Source: Acanthopleura granulata (lineage: Eukaryota > Mollusca > Polyplacophora > Chitonida > Chitonidae). From it: 64,000 nucleotides of DNA. The stretch covers positions 11,285,507-11,349,506 of the forward strand of contig JABBOT010000016.1 of assembly GCA_016165875.1 (NCBI GenBank). The letters run 5' to 3'. A model generated the notes under the pieces. The model did not search any database. It was not told the origin of the DNA and was given only the letters and a program-made list of their open reading frames with translations. The stretch's first letter is position 1. Each line of letters starts with the position of its first letter. The position numbers and the translations under genes were made by a program. Positions 38,067 through 49,700 of this stretch are shown here, in pieces.

Positions 38067-41000
38067 TGTGGGTGAATACCCTGACATTTTACATTTTACA
38101 TGTAGGAGAAAAAACTGATATTACAACATCTTAATTTAGTAGTAACAAACAAAACTGTTCATTTTAAGTTCAATCATCTGATGCATCCTCTCATTTATTC
38201 AGAATTTATGACCAAAAAAAAAAGAAAACAGGAAAATAGTAGTTTAGGGCAAATTGCACCAAGAAAAACATTAATATGAAAAAGTTATTTTCCAGTTGGA
38301 CCAACTCAGACCAAACTCAAGGTATTTCAAGGTTCTGCTCACAGCCATTTTCTACTGATGCTACACAACTGCTGAAGGATTACAGCCTATATCTATTTAT
38401 ATCAAACTATAGCCGCTTACTCGCCAGATCTCTAACACATTCGGCATCTGCATGTAGTAGTTAAGCACCCTACGGAAGCACACATGATAGCACATTGCAC
38501 AACTCTGACTATTAATGCCAGCTGACATAATAGTTATTGGCCAAAAAGATGAGTGCATGAGGGTCTATATCGGGGGCTACATCCTGGAAATGCTTTTTGC
38601 TTACGTGAATAATACAGCTGCTAAGGCCTGATCTATGTGTGACCACTTCACATAATTTGTATGAAAAGAATAACTACATTTTCCAAATTGTACCAGAATG
38701 CCAAATATAAAAAGTATGGAAGTTAAGAAGGACCGAGGGAAAAATTTCAATTTGTTCTACTACTATGTTACACCATGTTAATTATTAATTAAAACAACTT
38801 AGTCTTCGAAAAAGCTCAATGTTCTATCAGAGCAATAATTTCCTCATAATCCTAATTTATTAAGTGCTTCATCTAGTCTCAGCTCTTAGCCTATTACACA
38901 TTCAAACCATCCTAGTTGGTGCCCATTTAAGGAATGGCTTTTTTTATCAACACTTTAGCATTCCTAGCTGCAATATATATTGCTAGCTGCCACTGTATAG
39001 ATTCACTTAGTCATGACAGTCATCTTTAGATCCAACTAACTATCATGTAAATTAAGGATAGTGTCTGGAAGTTTCCATGACAACCAGACTGCAATGCTCC
39101 GTAACTTTAGAAGACAATGGGCTATATAATTCTTCATCACCAGCTCCCATATAGCACTTAGCATTTGGAATTCCAGACACCGTTTAGTTTCCATGGCAAC
39201 TGAAATGTCTGAAACTTTTCCAGCAATGAAACGATTAAAAAGTCATAAACTCCATGTATACACTTTCAAACATTTGAGCTAATCTTGTCATTCAAGTGAT
39301 TTTTTTTCCTTGATCTACATTTTACTTTTCCCACAAAAATACATATATACATGTACCCACATGCTTTCAAAGAAAGTCAGATATCACTTTTCCATTTCAA
39401 ACCAATAGGTATTGATTGAACTGCTGTGAATCATCCATTTTGTCCAGAAGAGATACAGCTGGGTGTGTGAAAACAGCTTGCCTGAAATTATCAGGCCTTA
39501 AAAAAGTACTCCACAGCAATCTTGTTTTGATAAATGTTCAACCACTTCTGCAACCTTTCAACTGGAACTTAAAACCTGTTTGCCTGGTTTGAAAGACCAG
39601 TAGGTACAGATGTATGTATTCTTTATCATGTAGATAAAAAGTAATAAATATTTACTTTAATCCAATCACCTTTATACCCATCTTACATGGAATACATCAC
39701 GTTAATTATTCTGCAATACATGAAAATTTAAAATCAATGCCCAGACCACTGACCTAATATCAGCAAATTTCAACAGGACTAATTATTATTTGATCAATCT
39801 GATGAATATTTACTCATTTTATCATTTGCAATACATAAAGAATACACCAAACGAAAAACTACTTCCATGTACAGATTAAATAAAGCTCTAATCTAACCTG
39901 GCCTTCTTCCCTTGTCATTAACACAGATGTATAAAACTCAATCTGGACAATCATCGGAGGTTTGCAAGTGTTTATAATTATGTCCAGAGGTATATATGAA
40001 GAGGCAGAGAACATGACAAACTTTCACTACAAATCTACTCTTAACTGGCCAGCCATTAATTAGGAAAGTGTCAACACATCCTTCAAGGCATAAGATACAT
40101 CAATGTATGATATACAAATAAAGCTGCACAAACCAATTACAACTGGCTTGCTGACTAAACACTTGTAAGTCAAAGCTGACACGCCAACTGAACTTGGATA
40201 ACTAAAAACCAAACACAAAACTGCAGAGCTATCACAACATGGAAACCATACTCTGATTTTCACATACTGAAGTAAAATGTGAGTAAGTTGCTAGTCTAAG
40301 CATTTACATGAACAGAATAGACTAAAAATTGACAAGAGGCTGTGTTTCATCCGTCAGATTTTATAACCAACGGTATCATACTGTGGTCCTTGCTCTTTTC
40401 TTTACACTTTGCACTATACTATCTTACATTTCATCCTGGCAAATGAGCCTTTGCATGTATGGTGGACAGGTTTGAAGAATGTGTACAGGTAATATCAAAA
40501 GCCAAAATAATACATCATGCAAGTTGCAGCTGAAATCCCTTTTTTACAATGCAAAATACTCAGAAACATTTGACAATGGTGGTGATGAATATTCATCTAC
40601 TACATTTACAAATGGTAAATACTGTTAAACTATAAACGAGTCAAACTGAAAAAAAAGGAACCAAATGATATCGATCTATGTGTTAGTCAAAGACAAAGAC
40701 TTGTAATTATGACCCCACTGAAATGTTAATTTTGGATGGGCTGTTCAGCATCATCATACAACAAGGGTGGAGTTTAGACTGCAGGTACATAAAATACTCA
40801 TCAAAGTCAACAAAGGATCACTAAGTTACTAATTAGCAGCCAATGCAGGTTTGAATGGGACACCTGAACAATTAATATGTAAGTGTTTAATGAGGTGATT
40901 CACCTGACAAAGAGGATAATGATGGACAAAAAAAAAAAAAAAAACTGGCTAAAACATTAAGGTATTAGCCAGCTGCTGGACTATGTTATGCAAACCTAAC

Positions 41001-41840
41001 ACACAGCAGACACAAGGCTGAGAGAATCCAGTTTCTGGAATATAAAGGCAACTCAGAAATCAAGATGGCATATTGCTAATCAATAAAGGATCTAGCACAA
41101 TTCTAAAGATAAATAATCTAAATGTGCTGAAATATCCATGGATGATCTTTGTTCTTAGATACATATTATTTTTGCCTCTATCCCTATATAATTAATGACA
41201 AACTTATGTTTGCCTGATACATATACAAGATTAACAGTTCTTCTAGTATTAAGGGGGAAAATATGAGAATAAGAGATCTAATTGTGTTTCCTTGGCATGC
41301 ACAAATCTACATTAAAATTTCTCCACTGAATGAGAGCTCCATTTGGCAGATGTAACACAATACAATGATGTCGAAACCAACAACAGACTTACATGATCAG
41401 GTCATAAACCCATACCTATCAGGTAATTGATAAGGTGGGTCTATACATTCACTCAGCTAAGTGACATATGTAACAGCTAAAAACATCTAGCCAGTCCTCT
41501 AACACATTGACAATGCTGGGCATTGCTATCCATCATTCCACCAAATCGAAATGTATTCAGCACGCAGCACTGGGGCAAAGCCGTTCAATTTATTACCTTT
41601 CAGATGTTTTTTCTTTCTTCGATGAAGAGTGACAGTTTTATTGCATCTTTCATAATGCTCACAAAATCTGCACCTATGAGTTACATGTAAGTAACAACCA
41701 CGTGTACATATCTCAGAACCAAATTAAGTCATCACTTTCAGGAATCCAATACAGGCATTCTTCAGCTGACGACCTGGTGGCATGGATCGCCTACGGCAAG
41801 CTTACAGGAATCAGCTAGCGTAAACTCACCAGAAAGAGGG

Positions 41841-41972
41841 CAAGCTTACATGGAACAGGGTACGGTTACATATAACAGGGCAGGTTTAAATGGAACAGGG
41901 CAAATTTAAACGGAACAGGGCAAGCTTTCATGGAACAGGGCAAGCTTACATGGAATAAAACAAGGTTACATG
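41841..41972. repeat. 20-bp tandem repeat, about six to seven copies
   Basis: The unit resembles CAAGCTTACATGGAACAGGG and repeats with substitutions; the last copies end in ATAAAA and ATGCATCTG. On the minus strand each good copy contains CCATGTAAGCTTG, which has a GTAAGC donor-like word. Confidence 0.85.
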
Positions 41973-44867
41973 CATCTGAAATATTCTTCTGGCATGATTT
42001 CTATTGAAAACAAAAAAGTATAATTTCTGTCAGCCTTGGCACTCACTCATCTACATGTAGTTTTGCGCGCAAAAGAGTACAAAGACATGAAACTTAAACA
42101 TTCAAAAACAGAATCTACCAAGGATGTACTTTACATTTTTGTGTGACACCATATGCAAAAGTTTTTTGTAAACCATGTCACTGATTCATAAAAAGTACAG
42201 AAAACACAGAAACAGGCAAACCGTAAAGATTACTAGAAAGGTCGGCCAGTATAGCACACAAGCTGTTTTTGACAGAAGTCTGATTGGGGTTTTCTATTTA
42301 TACATTCATTTACTTTTGAACAGTGCTGTCATTTAATTTTTTGTTATTTGTAACCAAGCATAAGGAAATATTGAAACTTTCTGAAACCTTTTCAAAAATG
42401 ACATGGTTTATCATGGGGTACCAAAGAGTGTTTTGTACCAAAACTTCAGCTGTACCTTTAGCTGTCAAGTTGTTCATGTAGGATGACATGTAATTAATAA
42501 CTGGTCATAAAAAGCCTTCGATCTGCTTACATAATCCATCAACTGCACAATCACAACTACATGTCAACTAACACTACAATATATCACAACAGAGATACAA
42601 AAAACAATAAAAATATAATGAATAATAATAAAAAACCAAAACTGTATGCATCATAAAATCTATTGAACCATGAAAATTCTATATATATTTTAGTATCAGT
42701 CATAAGGAAAATTAATCATGATAGGCAGGTGAAAAGTCAAAAGATTGCTTTTTTCACAAGAATTAAAAAATCTGCTCATATATGCAACGCATAATGCTTT
42801 TCCACTGAATATATCGCAAGCATACCCAATGATCCATGCAAGTTCTGTTGTCATAAAATGTTTAACTTTCCAGTTGTTGCATCGCTGATGAAACTACATT
42901 GCAATCCTTTCAAGACACTGCACTTTAGTATAAAAATATAATGAAAGAGTGCACACTGCATCTTGAAGAAATTCCTGTCATGGTACAAGCTTTAATGAGC
43001 AAGCTCCTTAATGGAAGCAAGGATATTAAAGCCTGAGAAGTGTGCCATGAGATGACACTACGCTAAACGCCTTATCTGTGACAATAGCCTGGAAGACAGA
43101 CAACGACAGTGTTAACAGAGCGGACAGTGTCCGCTGAAATGCATCAAACTAGACAATAAAACTGCAGAGAGGATTAATTTAGACTGCAGGTCAATAGCAG
43201 TGACTCAGGCCAGGTCAATTAAAACCTGCCCTGCCCCCCCCCCCCCCCCCGCCCGCCCAAGGAAGCTGAGTCCTAAGATGAGAAGGGCCATTATGACCCC
43301 CTCAGGAGTGCACATCACCCTGATCTTCAGGCAATAACAGTCCTTTGCACATTAAAGGAATCTCTGCCAAAGGGATTGACATATAATCTTATACTGATAA
43401 AACTGGACGCTTTTTTCCCTCATACTATAGGCCATCTGATGTGACACTGCAGGTTCATTGGAATATTTATGCCTCAAAATCAAGGCCAGTACGTGCTTTT
43501 GGCTTCAGAACAACCGAAACATTTTTTCCCTATGCAGAGGACCCCCCACCCACCTGCGCTATACAAACAACATGATAAACCACTACAACATTAAGAACGA
43601 CCCTCAATAATCTCCTTTTCCTTTTTATTTTAGTTATGGTTATTTTTTAATTATTCTTTTATAACCTTATCAACAATGGTTGACAGTGACCATAGTGAGT
43701 CATAACTCTCAAGAAGGTTTCTGAGCCTTTTCTGTCAGCATCCAAATTTTTGGCAAATAGCTCAAATGATTAACTTGGGCCGTTGGACTGAGTCTTGGAA
43801 GTGGTCAAACCACAGCCTCAGCCAACAAACTATGTGGAAGCACTGCAGAAACCTTGCTGCTCTAGCCTTAGATCTCTCAAGATGATTAGATGAAAAACTG
43901 TTCACATCTGTGGTCAGTATAATTAACAACAACCTGTGACGGACAATAATAAGGGTTCTCCCTGAATCAATATGTGGGTCTTATTTTCAGTATTTCAACA
44001 AACTCTCTGCCTCTAACAGACAAATTAAACAACGCAACCCTCAGCGTGTTCACTGTGTCAAAAGTAAACAACTTGTAAAAAAGATTTTCTTCCACAAACA
44101 GATTAACCTACAATAATAATTTTGGCATGAAACACACTTTTCCAGGACATATAAAATGGGCATGATATAAATTATTATTATATATTTAAACTGACTGGAT
44201 GAATCTTTACATAATTATAAGCTGATTTACTGTAAGTTGAAAATGAATCATTATGTCAGCATAACTCAAAATACCATATGTAACCTATAATTAGAGAAAC
44301 ACAAAATTTGTGAATGCAGACATCTGGAATGAGAAAATGAAACTATCATAAAAGCAGCCTAAGGCAGTCTACTGTTGATGGTACATGAGCAATGTTAAAA
44401 TCTGACAGTCATGCTTTTCCACTCTCATTACAAAAGGGGTATAATGGATCTGTTTGCCTTTCCAGAGGTCAGCAAGTTCAAGTCTAAACAATTTTGCGAA
44501 AAACCATGGCCTTTCTATTTCAAAAATATACGTGGCACAGAAAGAAAGTGGACAGAAGAGGGATCCAGTGGGAATTTGATCAAACAACTGCAGGGTGGTT
44601 TGTTTACGCTTTGGCTCACCAGCAAAACCATCTAACCCTTTGGACTGCTGCTGGGAGGAAAGCTTTCCTCTGGGTAAATTGAAATTTGGTGTTCAAGCTC
44701 ATGCACTCAAACAGAAAATGACAAATTAACAAAGGGGACATGCCCAAAACCTAACTGTTGCCATGGTACCTGAAAGCTGATATTTTGACAGCATTAATGT
44801 CACACCATGGCAAAGGATTAAACTCAAATTGTTTTGTGAAGAAAACAAAAAAAAAATATATACCAAC
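41973..44867. other. Intron just downstream of C1 exon 2
   Basis: No supported exon. A 17-C run lies at 43234-43250. A plus-strand frame at 44411-44635 and its minus-strand counterpart have no recognisable product. Confidence 0.4.
43234..43250. repeat. Poly-C tract
   Basis: Seventeen consecutive C followed by GCCCGCCC. A simple tract and an assembly-sensitive position. Confidence 0.9.
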
Positions 44868-44905
44868 CTGTATTTCACACTTCTTGTGGCAAACAAATTT
44901 GCATA
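44868..44905 (-). CDS. C1 zinc-finger exon 2 (C-X4-H-X2-C segment), tensin-like
   Basis: This is a 38-nt micro-exon on the minus strand, with acceptor TTTCTGTTTTCAG and donor GTTGGT. Taking the single base left by the previous exon, it reads I-CKFVCHKKCEIQ, continuing the finger with Cys, then C-X4-H-X2-C. It ends in phase 0. The motif KFVCHKKCE is very close to the tensin C1 consensus I remember (CK-x3-H-x-KCEAKV). The downstream intron is 42.7 kb, up to the shared exon at 2128, and contains the alternative first exons of the same gene. It is far too short to be found as a free ORF and was located by searching for the complement of a CHKKC codon string. Confidence 0.85.
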
Positions 44906-46023
44906 CTGAAAACAGAAATAAAATAGATGATAATACATAGTTACTAGAGGTTTTGAAATTGAAATCATCATCAGTGCACTTTCAAAGCAAGTGGTCAACG
45001 ACAACCATGTCATCATGGTTTTCCATCGCTTTCTCTATGACCATGCAGTTCTTGTGTGTACATATTTTCCAATTCATGCTATCCTGTTGTGTGTTAAAGG
45101 TTTCTTAATCAACCATATGTCACTTTGCAATCCTGGGGAAAATCAAGAAGTTTCAAGGACTTTTCCTAAAATTAAATCTTGCCTATGTAAGGAATTTCAC
45201 TATCAAACAAAACTCAGGTAGTTTCAAGGATTTTGTTGACCTGTGTAATCCCAGCTATACTTGCGTGCTGAACTTTAGGCTTTCGCAAAGCTATGTCTGA
45301 GTGAGCACATCAAAATTCAGAACTCCAATACAATACTTATCATTTGGTGCAAGAAAATTACATTGTGTCATTCATTTACAAATAGGAAACACATTAAGTA
45401 TTTCTGGCATATTTCACAAAATAAAACATAGAAAAACGGAAATAAGATTGAATGTTCCCCTTCATTTGGATAAAAATTAATAACAGGAATAATAGGACAG
45501 AATCTGTGTTTGTAACACAGGGTTTTTTCAATGTAAAACAATCAGTGAAATTCATGTTAATGTTTGAATACATTTATTAAATACATCTATACTGTATTCA
45601 TGATGTTTTAAAAAGATACACAAATTACAATCATGATGCTCAATTTCATTTTACTTACATTTTGTCAGTGTTAAGATGAAATTGTCACAAAATGTAACAG
45701 GACTTTATTTTTGTATCACTGTCACTTGTACCATCATATTAACGATAATAATTAACTTTACATTTGGTAAACATGGTATAAAATTAATATGAACATTTGT
45801 AATAGAATACATGTCAGACATAACAGGGTTTGTTCACTTAACCACATTGTCAAGCAACAGAAATCACGCCATTAGATCAAATTAATTTACAGTTATTTAA
45901 GAGAAAGAGTATTAAGTACTTTTTCACATTATACACTCATTTCATAATTAGATGGATATTTTTGTTCTTTCTTCATGTTAAAAAGAAAAGTGTATTTGTA
46001 AACAGCAGATGCTGTGGACTTAC
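44906..46023 (-). other. Intron between C1 exons 1 and 2
   Basis: 1,118 nt bounded by GTAAGT and TTTTCAG on the minus strand, interrupting a codon after its first base (phase 1). AT-rich with no repeat family seen. Confidence 0.7.
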
Positions 46024-46135
46024 TCGTGCACTGAAAGCCTTGATTCCAGATTGTTTGTTTGCAGACACAACAGCTGCGAGGATGGCGGAAAAGGCGGGGT
46101 TTAAAATTGTGCTTCCTTTGAGGTGGCTCTTCAGG
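46024..46135 (-). CDS. C1 zinc-finger exon 1 (first four zinc ligands), tensin-like
   Basis: This minus-strand exon of 112 nt sits behind an acceptor reading CTTTACCTCCACAG and ends at a GTAAGT donor (phase 1). It encodes 37 residues plus one base, beginning PEEPPQRKHNFKPRLF. The first His, a 12-residue gap, the C-X2-C pair (SCCVCK) and, ten residues on, the next Cys in GFQC are all present, as in C1 domains. The segment KQTIWNQGFQ matches the Gln-Gly stretch that precedes the fourth ligand in this family. The ten-residue gap fits tensins and is shorter than in protein kinase C. C1 domains bind zinc; typical ones bind diacylglycerol, atypical ones do not, and which class this is cannot be judged by eye. 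An ORF on the opposite strand across this exon is a shadow. Confidence 0.85.
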
Positions 46136-46730
46136 CTGTGGAGGTAAAGAAAGACAAAGAGTTACTAGATGGCTAAAAGGATCAATGACTTAACACCTAA
46201 CAGTTGTTTGACCATAAATATCTGTGGCATTTACACCAGATAGGTATTGGCATATAAATGAAACTAAGCACTTAATGGATGCCACAGCACCCCACAAACA
46301 CAAAATGTGAGCTGCGGATGTGAAACCCCTGTCAACAGCACGAACTGTCGACACCGACAACGATCTCCAGCCACACACTGATGATAGAGATGCCATCTTG
46401 ATGAACATTTTTTTTTTAACCCCACTTTTTTTTCTATTGGTCATATTGATCAGTCACAAATCCTGTGACACAGTTCCTGCTGTTCCTATGACATAGATGA
46501 GCACCTGCTGTCATCCACAATGCTAAATGGACCATCTTGTTACAACACTGTTGAACAGTTTCCTTGACAACAACACACAGGAAACTGAAGTCAGCAGGAA
46601 CAGGATGAATCCGGGCACAAAATCATGCCACTGAAATAAAAATCTGTAGTGATGCTGACTAGCAGTGTGTACCGAATGACCTGATACAACCAAGCAGGTG
46701 AACATGTATCTACCAATTCAATATACCTAC
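46136..46730 (-). other. Intron between the leader exon and C1 exon 1
   Basis: 595 nt bounded by GTAGGT and CTCCACAG on the minus strand, phase 0. No internal coding signal was seen. Confidence 0.55.
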
Positions 46731-46775
46731 TTTACGTTTACGGAAAAAATATTTCATCAGAATGCGGAACTTCAT
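46731..46775 (-). CDS. First coding exon of the C1-containing (long) isoform of a tensin-like gene
   Basis: Read on the minus strand, this encodes a 15-residue basic leader, MKFRILMKYFFRKRK. The ATG has A at -3, and an in-frame TGA lies 10 codons upstream, so translation cannot begin further up in this exon. The exon ends in phase 0 at AAA followed by a GTAGGT donor. The next exon downstream opens in phase 0 after a pyrimidine-rich acceptor, giving a 595-nt intron. The join runs RKRK into PEEPPQRKHNF, placing the C1 finger about 24 residues from the N-terminus. That layout (short basic leader, then C1) resembles vertebrate tensin-2. The leader could act as a basic membrane-proximal patch, but that is inference. 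The 5' UTR and promoter should lie between 46.78 and about 47.3 kb; I see no clear TATA box there. An unrelated upstream exon could also feed the C1 exon. Confidence 0.6.
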
Positions 46776-49700
46776 GATGCTGCTCTGGTCGTCAAGGTTG
46801 AATTGTCAACTGTCGATGGTAATCCAAAACAATTGCCGCAACCTTTGCTGTAGAGACTGGTGCGTTACAACAGTGACTACAGAAACAGCTTGGAATCTTA
46901 AAGGCTCCAGCGTGATGCAGCTACATTACTTGGGGACATGAAACCATAACGATCATCGCAGTGCACGACACTCTGCCCAGGGAATCTGATATCTTGTATT
47001 GAACACTGCTGAGACACGAGGAGGCTCTCTAGGATGGGAGTTCTATGCTGAGGAGATTTTCTGCATTTTAACCTTAAAAAGACCTGCTGGGAGACTATAT
47101 CAAATGTGATTTTGTCATGGCTTCATGGAGATTTAATCTGGACATGAGCAAAAGCCACTTCTAATTACTGGCCTACAATGACTGTTACAAATGAGATAAA
47201 CAGTCAACCAGATAACCGGTTTCGAGTGGTATCGGATAGCAATATTTCAACATGGTCCATCGTCGGAATTCAATCGGAAAGAGGAACCAGACCTGACATG
47301 AGAGCAACAAGGCCCTGGTTTAAATTTTCAAATTCAATATGATGTTCCTTATTCAAGTTAAGACCATCATTAAAGTTTCAAAGCATCCAGGACTTCTTGA
47401 ACTACAACAGCCTTCCTAATATCCAAAACACAGAACTACCAACTACATATAGTTTCAGACAAAAATGTGGGTAAACTGAGCAATTGACATTGGTAATCAA
47501 TATTTCCAATTTAACTTACATGCATGCCATTTTCAACACAAACATTTTTCTCGTCATATTCAAGACTATGTCATCATGACATGATGAAACTGAAATGTTG
47601 CTGAAAATGTTCACTAGATTACTATTGTTAATCTAAATTGAAAATATTTGGAGACATCTAAAAGACTGCCATACCTAAATTTGTGAAAAAGGTATTCTGT
47701 TAAAACATAAACTACAGTTGACTGAATGAGGTGAAAAGAAATGTCAAGTTTGACCTTAAACATAAATTCACTCCATCAATCCTCCTTCATTTCCTTAAAG
47801 GTTAAATGATGCCAAGGCAACAATGGAGATCATGCAATCTGCTGGTAACACAAACTGTAACCTTAGTATGTCCATGGTAGGCATCTCCATTAGCAAGCAG
47901 AACAACTTAGCTGCAAATCTACTCAGATATGTCAGATTATTGATAAGGTCAAATACCTGCACAGTGCTCACTGTTTACACAAAAACCATTCCCTTTAATT
48001 ATTAAACACCAAATGTCTCAAGGTCTCCAATTCCCAGTACTATAATGATCTTTAGAATGGACCCCTGTCTAAAATTCTTGTTGTATGATTTAAAGCAAGC
48101 ATATAGGAGCATTCAAACCCAGTGTTTGTAGTCAGATTAACAATTAAACATTGTCAACATATATTTAGCCGTCCCTGCAGTCAATGTAAAAAGATGTGGT
48201 CATGGCAGCATACATACGAATATATCTGCAATGCTCATTTCCTTCACCATTTCACAGCTATATGGCCACTTTTAAGAACAACTTTACTTATTTACTTAAT
48301 GTTTGCTCAATGCTGTACTCAAAATTATTCTATTTTTATCATCAAAGTGATTTTCCTTTAGGGACATCAGATTTGCATGGGAGTGAAAGCCGGTAGTAGA
48401 AGAGGAAAAGCTACGAAAAAAATATGAAGAAAGATCAGATAAAACTGAAACAAGGTTGCGCAAACACTTAACAAGACAGGTATAGAACATTCAGGTATTA
48501 CAACTGCGAGGAAATGATTTTTCTGAGTAGACAGCCTGTCAATCAAAACTCAAATTTTGCCAATCACAAATAAAATACTCCAGTGAAAGGGTCAACATGA
48601 TTTTTACACATAGGTACAAGTCATATACATGTTATCACTTTAATTGGTAACCCTCAATACTCTTTTTCCCAAATTTAAAAAAAAATAACATGGTGATCAA
48701 CATTAACTTGACAGGAGAGATAAATACACATTTTCTCTTATTATAATTCTTTTCTTGAACACCCTAAAGCCATGAACTGGTGAGAAAATACTGAATAATG
48801 GAGATAATGAAATGCTCCTTTTTTTATCTGAATTTTAACAAAAGGAGCTCCAAACCTTACAGAACATGAGATTTACGGTTGATCATTAAAATTAAACACA
48901 GTACAACACAATGTTCATCATGTCCCCCAAGGACAGAACAAAAAGGGTTAACTCTGTAGTTATATAGAAGAATTTACTATGTAAAATGCATATGTGACAG
49001 CTAGCTTCATATATTGACTTTCGCCTTCATTATTTCCACCTATCTGGCTCAATACAGGCCTGAAATTGCCATCAGTAACCCAGTAACTCGACACCAAGGG
49101 AAGTCATACCTAATGAAAAATGCTTGCATAAAATCTCTTAGCAACACATGTGATGCATCATAATAATATTTGTGTCACTCTGTTCTATCCAATTAGTCTA
49201 ATCAGTTGATTCATGTGGTCATATGTGAATGCAGTGTGAAGGTCTTTTTTCTAGCTGGTTAACCCTTTCATTTTAAAATAATAAAACCTATGGGCAGTAC
49301 ATGTGCAGGTGTAGCGTTTAAGTTCCCTTCATACTGCTCAGACAGCAAGGGCAAGCCATATATGTATATAAGACACAATTTCAAAGTGTTTACTGTTTCT
49401 TTTTGTTTTAATTTAATACTAGACACACTAAAGTTGTTGCCCACCTTAACAATTCTCATACTAGGCAATTTGATTATGAGGCAATACAGCTGCCAATCAT
49501 TCCAATCCTTATCACATCAGGTGAACAGATGCATGGGAACAATTCTAAACAAAAATATATTGACTTTCTTGTCCTTAAAACTTTCTTACATGGAACTACT
49601 GAATAATATGAGATTGTTGGGACTCCCCCTCAGTCATGCATGCATGTAAACAAAATCACATATCATATTAGCAGTTTATAGTATGGTTTACGGTAACGTG

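Larger units (their letters stand above)
31992..41840. other. Intron, part 4
   Basis: Contains the TA microsatellite at 33.2 kb and a small perfect-arm hairpin at 38029-38066. A G+C-richer block at 36.4-37.4 kb carries overlapping short frames, none recognisable. A minus-strand frame at 32727-32909 ends at a good GTAAGG donor but in the wrong phase for the shared exon. Confidence 0.4.

Noticed and set aside
46081..46147. Plus-strand peptide MAEKAGFKIVLPLRWLFRLW with a following GTAAAG donor
   Set aside because: It is the antisense shadow of C1 exon 1, whose minus-strand reading has the conserved His/Cys pattern and proper splice sites.
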